From: JAOUEA01 sp040882605
GTDB taxonomy: Bacteria; Actinomycetota; UBA4738; HRBIN12
Length of the DNA: 64,000 bases
NCBI GenBank assembly: GCA_040882605.1
Contig: JBBEAY010000061.1
Span: forward strand, 16,834 to 80,833
Direction: 5' to 3'
Part shown: in pieces, positions 51,623 to 59,880 of the stretch
Layout of the letters: each line of letters starts with the position of its first letter
How positions within the stretch are numbered: the stretch's first letter is position 1
Made by a program: the position numbers and the translations under genes
The notes under the pieces: generated by a model
The model's database searches: none
The model's input: the letters and a program-made list of their open reading frames with translations, nothing else
Told to the model about the DNA's origin: nothing

Positions 51623-52945
51623 TCATTCCTTTCGCATCACATAGGCGAGGCGGATTCCGAGAGAGAGCAAGGACGTTATGGCGGTAATCAGCAGGCCTAA
51701 CACAGGAAGACCTGCGGCCGCCGTGAGAGCGATCAGCAGGAGTCTGCCGTCCCGACCTCCCAACAACCACCCGATCCATCCCTCCGGGGCAGCTGGCAAA
51801 CCCAGGAGCTTGGCTCGATCCTTCGAAGCCATCGAAAGCATGGAGCCGGCGAGCGCGACGGTAGTGATCCACACGACTTGTTCGGCGGGGGCCGTGGCCA
51901 AGGCCCAAGCGCCCATACCACCGATGATGGCAGCATCCGCCACCCGATCGAGCATCCCGTCGAGCATGGCCCCCCGTTCGCTAGTCCGCAGCTTCAGCCT
52001 GGCGACCTCACCGTCAACGCCGTCCAGGATGGAAATGGCTTGAACGGCTATCCCCCCGGCGACTCCGCGGCCGGCCGCCAAGAGCAATCCGGCTCCGATC
52101 GCGAAGACGGCTACCACGGCGGAGAGCAGATCGGCGGAGATAGGGAGATGCGCCAGTGCCATGCTGATCCGCGTCGACACGGGGCGGTTCAGGAACCTCG
52201 AAACTGGTCCGTCGCTGTCCTTGCCGAGAGATCGACGCAGCCGGGCACGAGCCTGGGAGAGATCCTTCGGAGTGTCGACGTCGGTCCACGTATCGGGATC
52301 GACGATAACGGCGTCCATGGCATGAACGGCAGCCAGTGCGGTGAGCGCGCCTGCCAGGGAGTGGTCGTCCCGCCCCGACGCCACGCGATGCGCCTCGAAG
52401 ATGTCTGCTCCTAAGACGAATGCTCCACAATCGATCGCCGGTGAGTCCAGTTCCTTGCCGAAGCCCGCCACCCGCCCTCGCTCGACGATCACCTTCGTCC
52501 CCTCACACCATTCGGGAAGCGTCGGTGCAGCATCGATCAGTGCAGCCGGAGCCTGTGCCGTGACGAGATGCCTCAACGTCTCGACGGAGAAGACGTGATC
52601 GACCGTGACCAGGATGAACAACTCGTCGGGGCCCACGTGTGGTTCCGCCGCAGCGAGCGAGCACCCATTCCCCTCTTGCCAGTCGACAGCCTCAATCAGC
52701 CTCAGATCAGCCCGCTCTGTCCGGCCGATGTGTCGGCTGAGGTTCTCGATGTCGTGACCGGCAACCACGACGATCTCTTCCAGTCCGAGGATCTCGAGGG
52801 TTCGGACGCAACGATCGATCAGCGTTAGACCTCCGAGCCGCACCATCGCTTTGGACTGTCCATTGGACAGCGGCGCCATCCGAGACGACAGTCCGGCTGC
52901 GAGCACGACAGCCTTCCTCACGCCACAGTGCGTTGTCTCATGCAC
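51623..52945 (-). CDS. Bifunctional sugar/inositol-phosphate cytidylyltransferase - CDP-alcohol phosphatidyltransferase
   Basis: A 440-residue fusion. Residues 1-230 form a nucleotidyltransferase with RKAVVLAAGLSSRMAPLSNG and the metal aspartates in VTVDHVF and DVDTPKDL. Residues 240-440 form a CDP-alcohol transferase with helices and the full motif ISILDGVDGEVARLKLRTSE...GAMLDGMLDRVAD. This order matches the bifunctional enzyme of di-myo-inositol-phosphate synthesis (IPCT/DIPPS) of thermophiles. GGGAGGT 7 nt before the GTG at 52945 fixes the start, shortening a longer frame. The product could instead be a phospholipid headgroup; no inositol-phosphate synthase is seen in the window. Confidence 0.85.
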   Translation of the reverse strand: MHETTHCGVRKAVVLAAGLSSRMAPLSNGQSKAMVRLGGLTLIDRCVRTLEILGLEEIVVVAGHDIENLSRHIGRTERADLRLIEAVDWQEGNGCSLAAAEPHVGPDELFILVTVDHVFSVETLRHLVTAQAPAALIDAAPTLPEWCEGTKVIVERGRVAGFGKELDSPAIDCGAFVLGADIFEAHRVASGRDDHSLAGALTALAAVHAMDAVIVDPDTWTDVDTPKDLSQARARLRRSLGKDSDGPVSRFLNRPVSTRISMALAHLPISADLLSAVVAVFAIGAGLLLAAGRGVAGGIAVQAISILDGVDGEVARLKLRTSERGAMLDGMLDRVADAAIIGGMGAWALATAPAEQVVWITTVALAGSMLSMASKDRAKLLGLPAAPEGWIGWLLGGRDGRLLLIALTAAAGLPVLGLLITAITSLLSLGIRLAYVMRKE

Positions 52946-53194
52946 GCAGTTACCTCCCGCTCGTTCTCCGCGAAGAGAGACCACGGTAGCGTTTTTGTCG
53001 TCACGCGGCCGAGATGATCGAGGGTTACAGGGAGTTTGGGCGGGCACCGCCGATGTCGGCTCGGCGAACGGGACTGCCCAGACTTTGGTTGACACCTTGA
53101 AGTGGGGGTACATCAAAATGTGATGCACTCCGCAGCAGGATCCACCTTATCGGGGGACCGTGCCCCCGACCCGCGACGGGGGCAGGACGGATGC

Positions 53195-53791
53195 TTAGGG
53201 AAGTAGGTCCACCGCGATCTCCGACGGGTGCTTGCCGTTGATCGGGTTCAGATCTTGGGGGCAGGCCGAGGCGACCACGATGACGTCCATCGCCGCGCAC
53301 AGCTCGACGAAGTCACCCGGTTTGGTCTGCGCCTCATCCCATCCGATGGTGCCGTCGGGCCCCACCGGTGTATTCATGAACAGGTTGATGGGCTGGGGGA
53401 CCTCGACGTGCTCGTATCCGAGCTCAGCCATCGTCGTCTCGAGGTTCTCCCGGCAAGACGCATGCCAGCCCGTTACCCCGAGGGCCCGATAGCGAGCGGG
53501 GTCGCAAGCGGCGCACAGCATGTCGTGCCAGCCTGGCGACGCGTCCCGTTCGAAAGACAGGATAGGCCGCCGGTGGTTCGTGACGAAGTGTTCGCCCACC
53601 AGAGGGAAGAGCCGGCTCGTGGCGACTCGAGTGTGCTCAGCACTCGCGTACTCGCCCACGTCGGCGGCAGCGAAGGCGAACAGATCGACGACCTGATGCC
53701 CCTCGACGTCAACGACGCGGAATCGGCGGCCCTCCTCTATCAGGATCGCTCGCGCCCGTCGAGCCGGAATATCTACCCGCTGTGCCGCCAT
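53195..53791 (-). CDS. DUF1989 (urea carboxylase-associated) protein
   Basis: A 198-residue protein of the family also called urea-amidolyase-associated protein. Key features are VDVEGHQVVDLFAFAA, EYASAEHTRVATSRLFP, FERDASPGWHDMLCAACDPA, CRENLETTMAELG, and PINLFMNTPVGPDGTIGWDE plus VVASACPQDLNPING. The histidine and cysteine residues suggest a metal site. Members are found with urea or guanidine degradation genes, but no carboxylase lies nearby here. AAGGAG is present upstream of the ATG at 53791. Confidence 0.88.
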   Translation of the reverse strand: MAAQRVDIPARRARAILIEEGRRFRVVDVEGHQVVDLFAFAAADVGEYASAEHTRVATSRLFPLVGEHFVTNHRRPILSFERDASPGWHDMLCAACDPARYRALGVTGWHASCRENLETTMAELGYEHVEVPQPINLFMNTPVGPDGTIGWDEAQTKPGDFVELCAAMDVIVVASACPQDLNPINGKHPSEIAVDLLP

Positions 53792-53885
53792 CCTCTGCTC
53801 CTTCTCTTTGCGATCATCAGACCCGCGGTGAGGATCACAGCATTTTCGTACATGACCCGCCCTCTGGCCACGGCTAGACGAACCA

Positions 53886-54183
53886 TTGACTTCCATAGAT
53901 ATCGACGGCTCGGACCACTCGAAGAGGGCGATCCCTGTGGGCGCGGAACTCGCCAAGGCGCTCGACGCTGAGATCCTGGCATTCCACCAGCGGGAGCATG
54001 AGGCGAGCTCCTCGATTCTCCGTGGATTTAGAGGACCCGAGCGATGCCGGCGCGCTTGTCGACGCGGCCGTCGAACAGATCCGCGGGGCCGGCGTGGCCT
54101 CCGTGCAGAGCCGGGCGCGTGGCGACCCGCGGTCACGTCGTCGCTCGTGCGGTTGGGGCCGTCGGGATACCATCGGGCGAACC
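53886..54183 (+). pseudogene. Universal stress protein relic
   Basis: Three frames together spell a UspA-type domain: SIDIDGSDHSKRAIPVGAEL with AKALDAEILAFHQRE in frame one, EDPSDAGALVDAAVEQIRGA in frame two, and RGHVVARAVGAVGIPSGE in frame three. At least two frameshifts and a missing C-terminal nucleotide-binding half (GxxGxxxxxxxGS) show it is non-functional. It ends within about 25 nt of the methyltransferase start. Confidence 0.65.
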
Positions 54184-54207
54184 TCTTCCCGAAGGACGGT
54201 GTTCGCT

Positions 54208-55209
54208 ATGGCCAAAAGCATCCTCGAACGCCTCGCCGAAGGTCCGGTGCTCGGCGACGGCGGGTATCTGCTTGAGCTGGAGAAACGGGGATACGTGCAG
54301 GCGGGGCCTTTCACGCCGGAAGTGGCGATCGAGCACCCCGACGCGCTCGCGCAGCTCCATCGCGAGTTCCTCCGCGCCGGCGCCGAGTTCCTCACGACGA
54401 TGACCTTCTACGCGAGCGACGAGAAGCTCGCGACGGTTGGCCTGCGGGACAAGGTCGAGGAGATCAACCGGAACGCGGTGAGGGTGGCTCGCGAGGTGGC
54501 CGGCGAGGGCGACGCGCTCGTCGCGGGGGACCTCTCGCTCACGTGGGCCTACGAGCCAGATGACGCCGCTTCACACGATCGCGTCCGGACCCTGTTCGAC
54601 CGGCAGCTCGGCGCCATGCTCGATGCCGGCCCGCCGGACTTCTGGGTGGGGGAGACGTTCAGCTACCTCGGCGAGGCACTCTTGTTCGTGGAACGTGGGA
54701 AGGCGACCGGCCTGCCGGTCATGGTCACGATGTCCTTCGAGCAGGCCGAGCCGCGGTCCTACGAAGGGGACACGCCCGCTGAGTGCGCGAAGCGTCTGGC
54801 CGACGCGGGCGCCGACGTGGTCGGCGTCAATTGCTTGAACGGCCCCGAGCAGCAGCTCGGGGTCGCGATCCAGATGAAGGCCGCGGTCGGTGGCGCGGTC
54901 CCGGTCGCGTGCCAGCCGGTCGCCTACCGGACGACGAACGAGCAGCCCGACTTCACCGCGTGGCCGAACTTCCCCTACGCCCTCTCGCCGATGCAGCTCG
55001 CCCGAGGCGAGTTGGCCGAGTACGCGCGCAAGGCGAAAGAGGCCGGGATCGACGTTATCGGCTCGTGCTGCGGTTCGGTCGCCGAGCACGTCCGCGCGAT
55101 GGCCACGGTCCTGGGCAAGCTCCCGAGCGACGAGCGCGAGTGGAAATCCCCAACCGGCGAGCCGATGTCGGGATACGAGTACCGCGAGCACTCAGAGTCG
55201 GAGATCTGA
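54208..55209 (+). CDS. Betaine-homocysteine S-methyltransferase-like protein
   Basis: A 333-residue zinc-dependent methyltransferase of the Hcy/BHMT fold: VLGDGGYLLELEKRGYVQAG, FLRAGAEFLTTMTFYASDEK, zinc cysteines in VVGVNCLNGP (about residue 210) and IGSCCGSVAEH (about 284-285). It differs from the other homocysteine methyltransferase at 22.9 kb by its BHMT-like middle (TFSYLGEALLFVERGKATGL, AYRTTNEQPDFTAWPNFPY). The methyl donor may be betaine or another methylated amine. The ATG at 54208 is preferred; a longer frame upstream runs through the stress-protein relic. Confidence 0.85.
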   Translation: MAKSILERLAEGPVLGDGGYLLELEKRGYVQAGPFTPEVAIEHPDALAQLHREFLRAGAEFLTTMTFYASDEKLATVGLRDKVEEINRNAVRVAREVAGEGDALVAGDLSLTWAYEPDDAASHDRVRTLFDRQLGAMLDAGPPDFWVGETFSYLGEALLFVERGKATGLPVMVTMSFEQAEPRSYEGDTPAECAKRLADAGADVVGVNCLNGPEQQLGVAIQMKAAVGGAVPVACQPVAYRTTNEQPDFTAWPNFPYALSPMQLARGELAEYARKAKEAGIDVIGSCCGSVAEHVRAMATVLGKLPSDEREWKSPTGEPMSGYEYREHSESEI

Positions 55210-55301
55210 GCTCCTTGACGACCCGGCCTGATCCTCTCTCCGTGTAAACCTGAAGTCGCTCCGGTCGACTCGGACCGCGCGCGAGCTGTCTGGGTGAGCC
55301 G

Positions 55302-55307
55302 TAGGCT
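55302..55307 (+). promoter_or_regulatory. Probable leaderless -10 box of the NuoF-like gene
   Basis: TAGGCT followed by 6 nt and the ATG at 55314. Confidence 0.5.
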
Positions 55308-55313
55308 CTTCGC

Positions 55314-56639
55314 ATGCCCCTTCTCGACGTGGCTCCGCGATCGCTCGACGAGTACGTCGCCGCAGGTGGTGGACGCGGGCTGGACGTCGCGCTCGGCGCG
55401 ACCCCCGATGCGGTGATCGAGGAGGTCGCGAAGAGCGGCCTCCGCGGCCGGGGGGGTGCCGGGTTCCCGACGGCCGACAAGTGGCGGTCGATCCGGACCA
55501 CCGGGACGGGTGCCAGGTTCGCCGTGTGCAACGGCGCCGAAGGAGAGCCGGCGACGTTCAAGGACCGAACCTTGCTCCGAACCAACCCCTACCAGGTCCT
55601 CGAAGGCCTCGCGATAGCCGCCTACGCGGTCGGGGCCGAGCGCGCGTACATCGGCATCAAGGAGGCCTTCTCCCAGGAGGCCCAGGCCGTGCGCCGCGCG
55701 ATCGAGGAGATGCAGCAGGCGGACGCGCTCGGTCCCACACCGATCGAGGTGGTCCTTGGTCCCGATCTCTACCTCTTCGGCGAGGAGACGGGACTCGAGG
55801 AGGTCATCGAGGGCCGCCTCCCGTTCCCCCGGGTCGCCCGCCCGTTCATGTTCGGGCTATTCGCGCAACCTCCAAACGACAACCCGACCCTCGTGAACAA
55901 CGTGGAGACCCTCGCTAACGTGGCGCACATCCTCGGCGACGGGCCCGACTGGCTCCGCTCGAACGGCACCGACGGCTCCCCGGGAACCATGGTCTTCACC
56001 GTCTGCGGCGATGTGCGGCGGGAAGGCGTGTTCGAGCTGCCGCTCGGGACCCCGCTCCGGTACCTGGTGGAAGATCTTGCCGGAGGTCCGCCGGAAGGGC
56101 GTCGCCTGAAGGCGATCTTCCCCGGTGCATCGAACACCGTTCTCTCGCCCGGGGAGCTGGACGTGCTGATGGACTTCGACTCGATGCGCGAGGTCGGATC
56201 CGGTCTCGGTTCTGCGGGCTTCGCCGTCTTCGACGATTCGGCGTGCATGGTGAAGGCCGCGCATCTCTACTCGCGCTTCCTGTACGTGGAGTCCTGCGGC
56301 CAGTGTCCGGCGTGCAAGTTCGGCACCGGAGAGGTCACGAAGCTCCTCGCGAAGGTGGAGGCGGAAGGCGCATCGGACCAGGACGTGGAGTCCATCCTGG
56401 TGCGGGCCAGAGGCTCGACCGACGGCCAGAAATGCGCGCTCCCCACGGGCGAGAGCCTGCTGATGCAGAGCCTCGTGCAGGTGTTCGCGGAGGAGTTCCG
56501 CAGCCACGTCGGTGGCGCGTGTCCCCGGCCCCGGGAGCTCGCCTTCCACAAGATCGTCGACTGGGACGCGGTGGCCAGCAGGTTCCTCTACGACGAGGCC
56601 TACGCGAGCAAGCAGTCCGACTGGACGTACGACACCTGA
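55314..56639 (+). CDS. Solitary NuoF-like NADH-binding flavo-iron-sulphur protein
   Basis: A 441-residue homologue of the NADH/FMN subunit of complex I and of NAD-linked formate dehydrogenases and hydrogenases. FMN/NADH loops: GLRGRGGAGFPTADKW, VCNGAEGEPATFKDRTLLR, and LFGEETGLEEVIEGRLPF, which differs from the usual CGEETALxESxEG. The N3-type [4Fe-4S] ligands are in ESCGQCPACKFGTGE and KCALPTGE. No nuoE, nuoG or hydrogenase gene is adjacent, so its redox partner is unknown. Own promoter, and no cotranscribed downstream gene. Confidence 0.88.
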   Translation: MPLLDVAPRSLDEYVAAGGGRGLDVALGATPDAVIEEVAKSGLRGRGGAGFPTADKWRSIRTTGTGARFAVCNGAEGEPATFKDRTLLRTNPYQVLEGLAIAAYAVGAERAYIGIKEAFSQEAQAVRRAIEEMQQADALGPTPIEVVLGPDLYLFGEETGLEEVIEGRLPFPRVARPFMFGLFAQPPNDNPTLVNNVETLANVAHILGDGPDWLRSNGTDGSPGTMVFTVCGDVRREGVFELPLGTPLRYLVEDLAGGPPEGRRLKAIFPGASNTVLSPGELDVLMDFDSMREVGSGLGSAGFAVFDDSACMVKAAHLYSRFLYVESCGQCPACKFGTGEVTKLLAKVEAEGASDQDVESILVRARGSTDGQKCALPTGESLLMQSLVQVFAEEFRSHVGGACPRPRELAFHKIVDWDAVASRFLYDEAYASKQSDWTYDT

Positions 56640-56663
56640 TCCTGGCTGCGCTCAGCGCCGCCG

Positions 56664-56789
56664 TTACGCTGCAGGGCCCAGCGTCACGACGCCGTCTTCG
56701 CTGAAGAGTGTGTCTCCGGGGCGGAACGTGACGCCGCCGAATGTGACCGGAACATCGATCTCGCCCACCCCCACCTTCCCGGAGCAAGC
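56664..56789 (-). pseudogene. RraA-family C-terminal relic
   Basis: 41 codons in one frame, including GVGEIDVPVTFGGVTFRPGD, match the C-terminal part of RraA/demethylmenaquinone-methyltransferase-like proteins and end with a TAA. The remainder of the gene (about 160 residues) is missing. It lies between the NuoF-like gene and the cupin. Confidence 0.65.
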
Positions 56790-56872
56790 AATCCGCACAA
56801 ACGGACTCCACCGAAGTGGGGAGTATCAGAGCCCCCATGAAGCTCGGCGCGGCCCCAAACCCCCGCAGCTGC

Positions 56873-57208
56873 TCAGGTAACAGAAGGGGGTGGGAACGGG
56901 GGTGAGAGGAAGGCCAGGAGCGTGAGACCATTCCCTCCCTTGTTGGACACGCGTAATTCCTCATCGCCCCGGTAGAAGGCGAGCGACCCTGCTGCGAAGG
57001 GCGAGGTGCCGTCGTCGGTCTCCAGCACCGCCTCGCCTTCGACGGCGTAAAGCATCAGGTCCGACGACCCGTGAGCGTGCGTCGGCAGGATCTGCCCCGG
57101 GCTGAGCCGGATCACCCGGACATTGGATTGGGAGCCGTCGAGGAACGGCCGGGCCACCACCCGGTCGCGGTCGTAGGCCGGAGCGTCGGCGAGGTGGACG
57201 ATCTCCAT
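56873..57208 (-). CDS. Small cupin-domain protein
   Basis: A 111-residue single cupin: LSPGQILPTHAHGSSDLMLYAVEGEA holds the metal-binding H-x-H...E motif 1 and AAGSLAFYRGDEELRVSNKG the reduced motif 2 (its usual histidine is missing). It is probably a small-ligand binding or isomerase-type protein. The ATG at 57208 is used; two GTGs just upstream are alternatives. It reads towards the RraA relic and ends 83 nt from it. Confidence 0.85.
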   Translation of the reverse strand: MEIVHLADAPAYDRDRVVARPFLDGSQSNVRVIRLSPGQILPTHAHGSSDLMLYAVEGEAVLETDDGTSPFAAGSLAFYRGDEELRVSNKGGNGLTLLAFLSPPFPPPSVT

Positions 57209-57328
57209 CACCACATCGTGTCACATCGTCTCGGCACGGCCAGATCGGTGGGCGGCCGTGGCCGGCGCCGCAACGCTCGTCGGCGCGGTGATCGGGTATT
57301 ACATGACGGTTGGCCCGTCCCGGCCGCC

Positions 57329-57658
57329 TTAGAGCACCCGATCGGACTTGGCGGCGAAGACGAAGTCGCTCTCGGTCAGGCCATCGATCTTGTGAGTCCA
57401 GACGGTTAACCGGACCTTCCCCCAGGCTAGATCGATGTCGGGGTGGTGGCCCTGCTCCTCAGCGAGTTCCCCGACCCGATTGGTGAAGTCGAGCGCTTCG
57501 CGGAAGTCCTTGAAGCGGAACTCCTTCTCGAGGTGGTGCTCTTCCACCACACGCCAGTCGTTGCCCAGTCGGGCCAGCAGGTCGTCGAGCTCAGGTCCTC
57601 GGAGGGGCGGCGTTCCACCCTTGCATGGAAGGCACTGAAGCATGGCCAAGTCAGTCAT
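57329..57658 (-). CDS. 4a-hydroxytetrahydrobiopterin dehydratase
   Basis: A 109-residue pterin-4a-carbinolamine dehydratase (PCD/DCoH). The active-site signature is EEQGHHPDIDLAWGKVRLTV then WTHKIDGLTESDFVFAAK, with the two catalytic histidines and the closing aspartate and lysine. The N-terminal CLPCKGGTPPL is typical of bacterial members. It recycles oxidised pterin after aromatic hydroxylation, but no phenylalanine hydroxylase gene is in the window. The ATG at 57658 or one five codons later may be the start. Confidence 0.92.
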   Translation of the reverse strand: MTDLAMLQCLPCKGGTPPLRGPELDDLLARLGNDWRVVEEHHLEKEFRFKDFREALDFTNRVGELAEEQGHHPDIDLAWGKVRLTVWTHKIDGLTESDFVFAAKSDRVL

Positions 57659-57831
57659 TCGGCTCCATCGTCCGCCGCGCTCGGGCCTGGGGTCAAGGGC
57701 GGCAGCACCGGGTATCAGTGCCGAAGTCGGGTGTCTGCGGCACACGTTCGAAGATCACCCTGCTGGTCGTCGGCGAGCGACTCTCGATGATCAGGAGGCC
57801 TGCGTCGAGGTCGGCGGGGCACTCGCTCTCG

Positions 57832-58212
57832 CTACACGACGTGGAACCCGAGGATCCTGCCCACTCGGGTGGCACCCGGCATCGACTTCCATCTCACGTC
57901 GTACCTGCCAGGGCCGCTCGGCGGGAACTGCGCCGCCCAACGGACCGATGACGAGAAGATGCTCCCTTGCCGGTGGACTCGGAACCCGCGGCAGGTGACC
58001 GTGTCGTCGGGCGCCGTCACGCACAGGCGATACCGGGTGAAGTAGCGGGCGGCGAGCGAGATCCGGAGCGTCCGGATGCCGCGGACGTTCGTCGTGCTCT
58101 GACAGATATCGCCGCTCGGGCTGCAGTAGGTCGTGGGCCGGTGATGCGCGCTCGCCACCACCGGCGTCGCGAGCAACCCAAACGTGATCCCCAGAATCGT
58201 GATCCAGCGCAT
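57832..58212 (-). CDS. Small secreted protein, unknown
   Basis: A 126-residue exported protein of no recognised family: signal peptide (WITILGITFGLLATPVVASA), then a compact beta-rich domain with cysteine pairs (TYCSPSGDICQ, YRLCVTAPDDTVTCRGF) and GRYDVRWKSMPGATRVGRIL. It is probably an extracytoplasmic immunoglobulin-like fold. GGGAGGTG, 6 nt upstream of the ATG at 58212, makes it a credible gene. Confidence 0.7.
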   Translation of the reverse strand: MRWITILGITFGLLATPVVASAHHRPTTYCSPSGDICQSTTNVRGIRTLRISLAARYFTRYRLCVTAPDDTVTCRGFRVHRQGSIFSSSVRWAAQFPPSGPGRYDVRWKSMPGATRVGRILGFHVV

Positions 58213-58469
58213 CGACGCACCTCCCGTCCGCGGGCGCGCGGCCTCGGGGGCCGGCGACTACCCGTTCGAGGCTAACCCACTCCGCGGCGGCACACGGGAA
58301 CCGTGCCACGCTGGATCTCGTAGCAGCTCACGCGCAGATGCCTGGCCCCCACCATTCCAGCAGCTCGACTCCTCTTCACGCCGAGCAAGGACGTCGCGAA
58401 AGACGTGGCGCCTTCAAGGAGGCATGGGCGCCCGGGTAGCCGCGGAGCAGAACGTGCGCGGCCTCGTGC

Positions 58470-58586
58470 GCGAGCGTCGTGGACCGGTGCGTCAAGGCGG
58501 GATGCGACCACGTGGCGCTGCACCAGATCGGCCAGGACCAGGAGGGCTTCATAGACTACGCGCGGACCGAACTGCTTCGCTGCTGA
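58470..58586 (+). pseudogene. C-terminal relic of an F420/LLM-type oxidoreductase
   Basis: The frame ASVVDRCVKAGCDHVALHQI then GQDQEGFIDYARTELL ends in TGA and matches the C-terminus of F420-dependent glucose-6-phosphate-dehydrogenase-like proteins (consensus EAGFDHVYLHQVGPDQEGF). Upstream, in the 58213-58469 stretch, no further part of the gene is found. Confidence 0.65.
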
Positions 58587-58590
58587 GCAC

Positions 58591-58920
58591 TCAGGACGGC
58601 GGGGCCGACCGGTCCTGCTCGTCGTGGGTGAGGCCTGGCCGACCGAGCGATGGGTCGTGCCCCCCTGGCTCCTCACCCGGGGGAGGATCTTCGAGCGTCG
58701 ACATGCCGCCGATGAACGCGCCCACCACAGTCCCGAAGATCGCGCCTCCCAAGGCCGAGGTCCACGTGGCCCCCGCGCGATCAAAGGCGAGCACGCCGAT
58801 CGCGAGTCCGACGACGACGCCTGCGACGCCGCCGATCAGCAGTCCCGTACCGAGCCCCTTGCCCCACCGACCGACCGCTCGCTGCTCCGCGGGCCGGGGG
58901 GTGTCGCCGCTGCGGGCCAT
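58591..58920 (-). CDS. Small glycine-zipper membrane protein
   Basis: A 109-residue protein with two hydrophobic, glycine-rich helices (TGLLIGGVAGVVVGLAIGVL and ALGGAIFGTVVGAFIGGMST) flanked by hydrophilic ends rich in Pro and Asp. Such glycine zippers pack in membrane oligomers. Function unknown. GAGAGGAG about 8 nt before the ATG at 58920 supports translation from there and not from an ATG six codons earlier. Confidence 0.65.
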   Translation of the reverse strand: MARSGDTPRPAEQRAVGRWGKGLGTGLLIGGVAGVVVGLAIGVLAFDRAGATWTSALGGAIFGTVVGAFIGGMSTLEDPPPGEEPGGHDPSLGRPGLTHDEQDRSAPPS

Positions 58921-59404
58921 CGGGTTCGCTCCTCTCACGTCGGGGATGTGCCGGATGTCCGGGAGCGGCCGGCGGGCCCCCTCCCTCGCGGGTTCGGCCG
59001 CCGGCGCTCCTCCCGGTGGTGGCGGGCCGACACGTCGTCCCTGGAGGAGGTCGTGCGGGTACGCTCACGATATATTGTGGTCGCATTTCACCGTACCACC
59101 CCCGCCACAACCAGCCCCCGCGACCTCTTCGGGCGCCATGACTTCGGGATTCGGGGCCATCGGAGGTAGGGCAAATGAAGAACCAGTCACGCCTACGCAC
59201 GGGCGAGGATGCGCTCCCCGGTGCAGGGTGAGACTCCCGGTCGCCAGGCTCTGGCTCCCCTGCCTGCCGCCTTGCTGTAGACGGGTAACCACAAAGCTCG
59301 TGAGGCCACAGGACGACGCAGTATTGGGCGAGCGCGCGCGAGGCCGTGTCCGGGTGGCGCGGCCTTTCGGTAGATCGGCAGCGGATCTAGCGCCGATGGG
59401 CCTC
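58921..59404. other. Gene-free stretch before the tRNA fragment
   Basis: About 480 nt without a supported gene. A TATATTGTGG box at 59070-59079 and AT-richer surroundings could be a promoter. The minus-strand frame that covers it is artefactual, being antisense to the tRNA fragment. I see no other conserved element. Confidence 0.4.
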
Positions 59405-59407
59405 GGG

Positions 59408-59457
59408 TCTGGCTGACAGCCATGAGGTCAGGGGTTCGAATCCCTTTGGGTCCACCA
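59408..59457 (+). tRNA. 3' fragment of tRNA-Val (anticodon GAC)
   Basis: The sequence has a partial anticodon stem with loop CTGACAG (anticodon GAC), variable AGGTC, T arm AGGGG-TTCGAAT-CCCTT, acceptor half TGGGTCC, discriminator A and encoded CCA. The 5' acceptor (GGACCCA) and D arm are missing upstream, so this is not a working gene. A tRNA 3' end with CCA next to mobile DNA is what an integrase leaves at an attachment site. Confidence 0.75.
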
Positions 59458-59561
59458 CCAAGTCCGCGGGCCAGACGCCCTGTGGCTTTCTGAGTTGGCT
59501 CTCGGGAACGGGTGCGCGCGCACATCGGTCGCGACACTGCCACGAAACGCTCACATGAGGC

Positions 59562-59699
59562 GAGGGGATTGCCGGCGTTGTTCGGGCCGAGCAGTACGCT
59601 GAACCGACCCGGGAAGGTGCACGTCAGGTCCTGGGTGGCCCCAGCACGAAACCCTCTGACCGTGACTTCTCCTCGACGACGGGAGGACGAAATTGGCAT
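59562..59699 (-). pseudogene. N-terminal relic of an OLD-family/RecF-like ATPase
   Basis: From an ATG at 59699: TVRGFRAGATQDLTCTFPGR then FSVLLGPNNAG, after which the sequence departs (NPLAS) where the Walker A should read KST. This is the start of AAA15-type ATPases such as OLD endonucleases. Such genes are common on islands and phage-defence loci; here only about 45 codons remain. Confidence 0.6.
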
Positions 59700-59880
59700 C
59701 CAGGAAGCTGACGCGCTCGATGTGGCGAGGCGTCGACAGGGTGGATGCGAAGCTGGTCCCCTTCCTTCTGGGTTGCTGCTGACCTTCCGTCCGCTCTGAC
59801 GCCCTGGAAATCCAACACGCTGAGGGTCTCCCCTGGCACCCTCCCGGAACGGGTGGTAGACACCCGGGGAGGAGCAGCAG

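Noticed and set aside
59405..59457. Complete tRNA gene
   Set aside because: The matching 5' acceptor strand and D arm are not found upstream, so only a 3' fragment is claimed.
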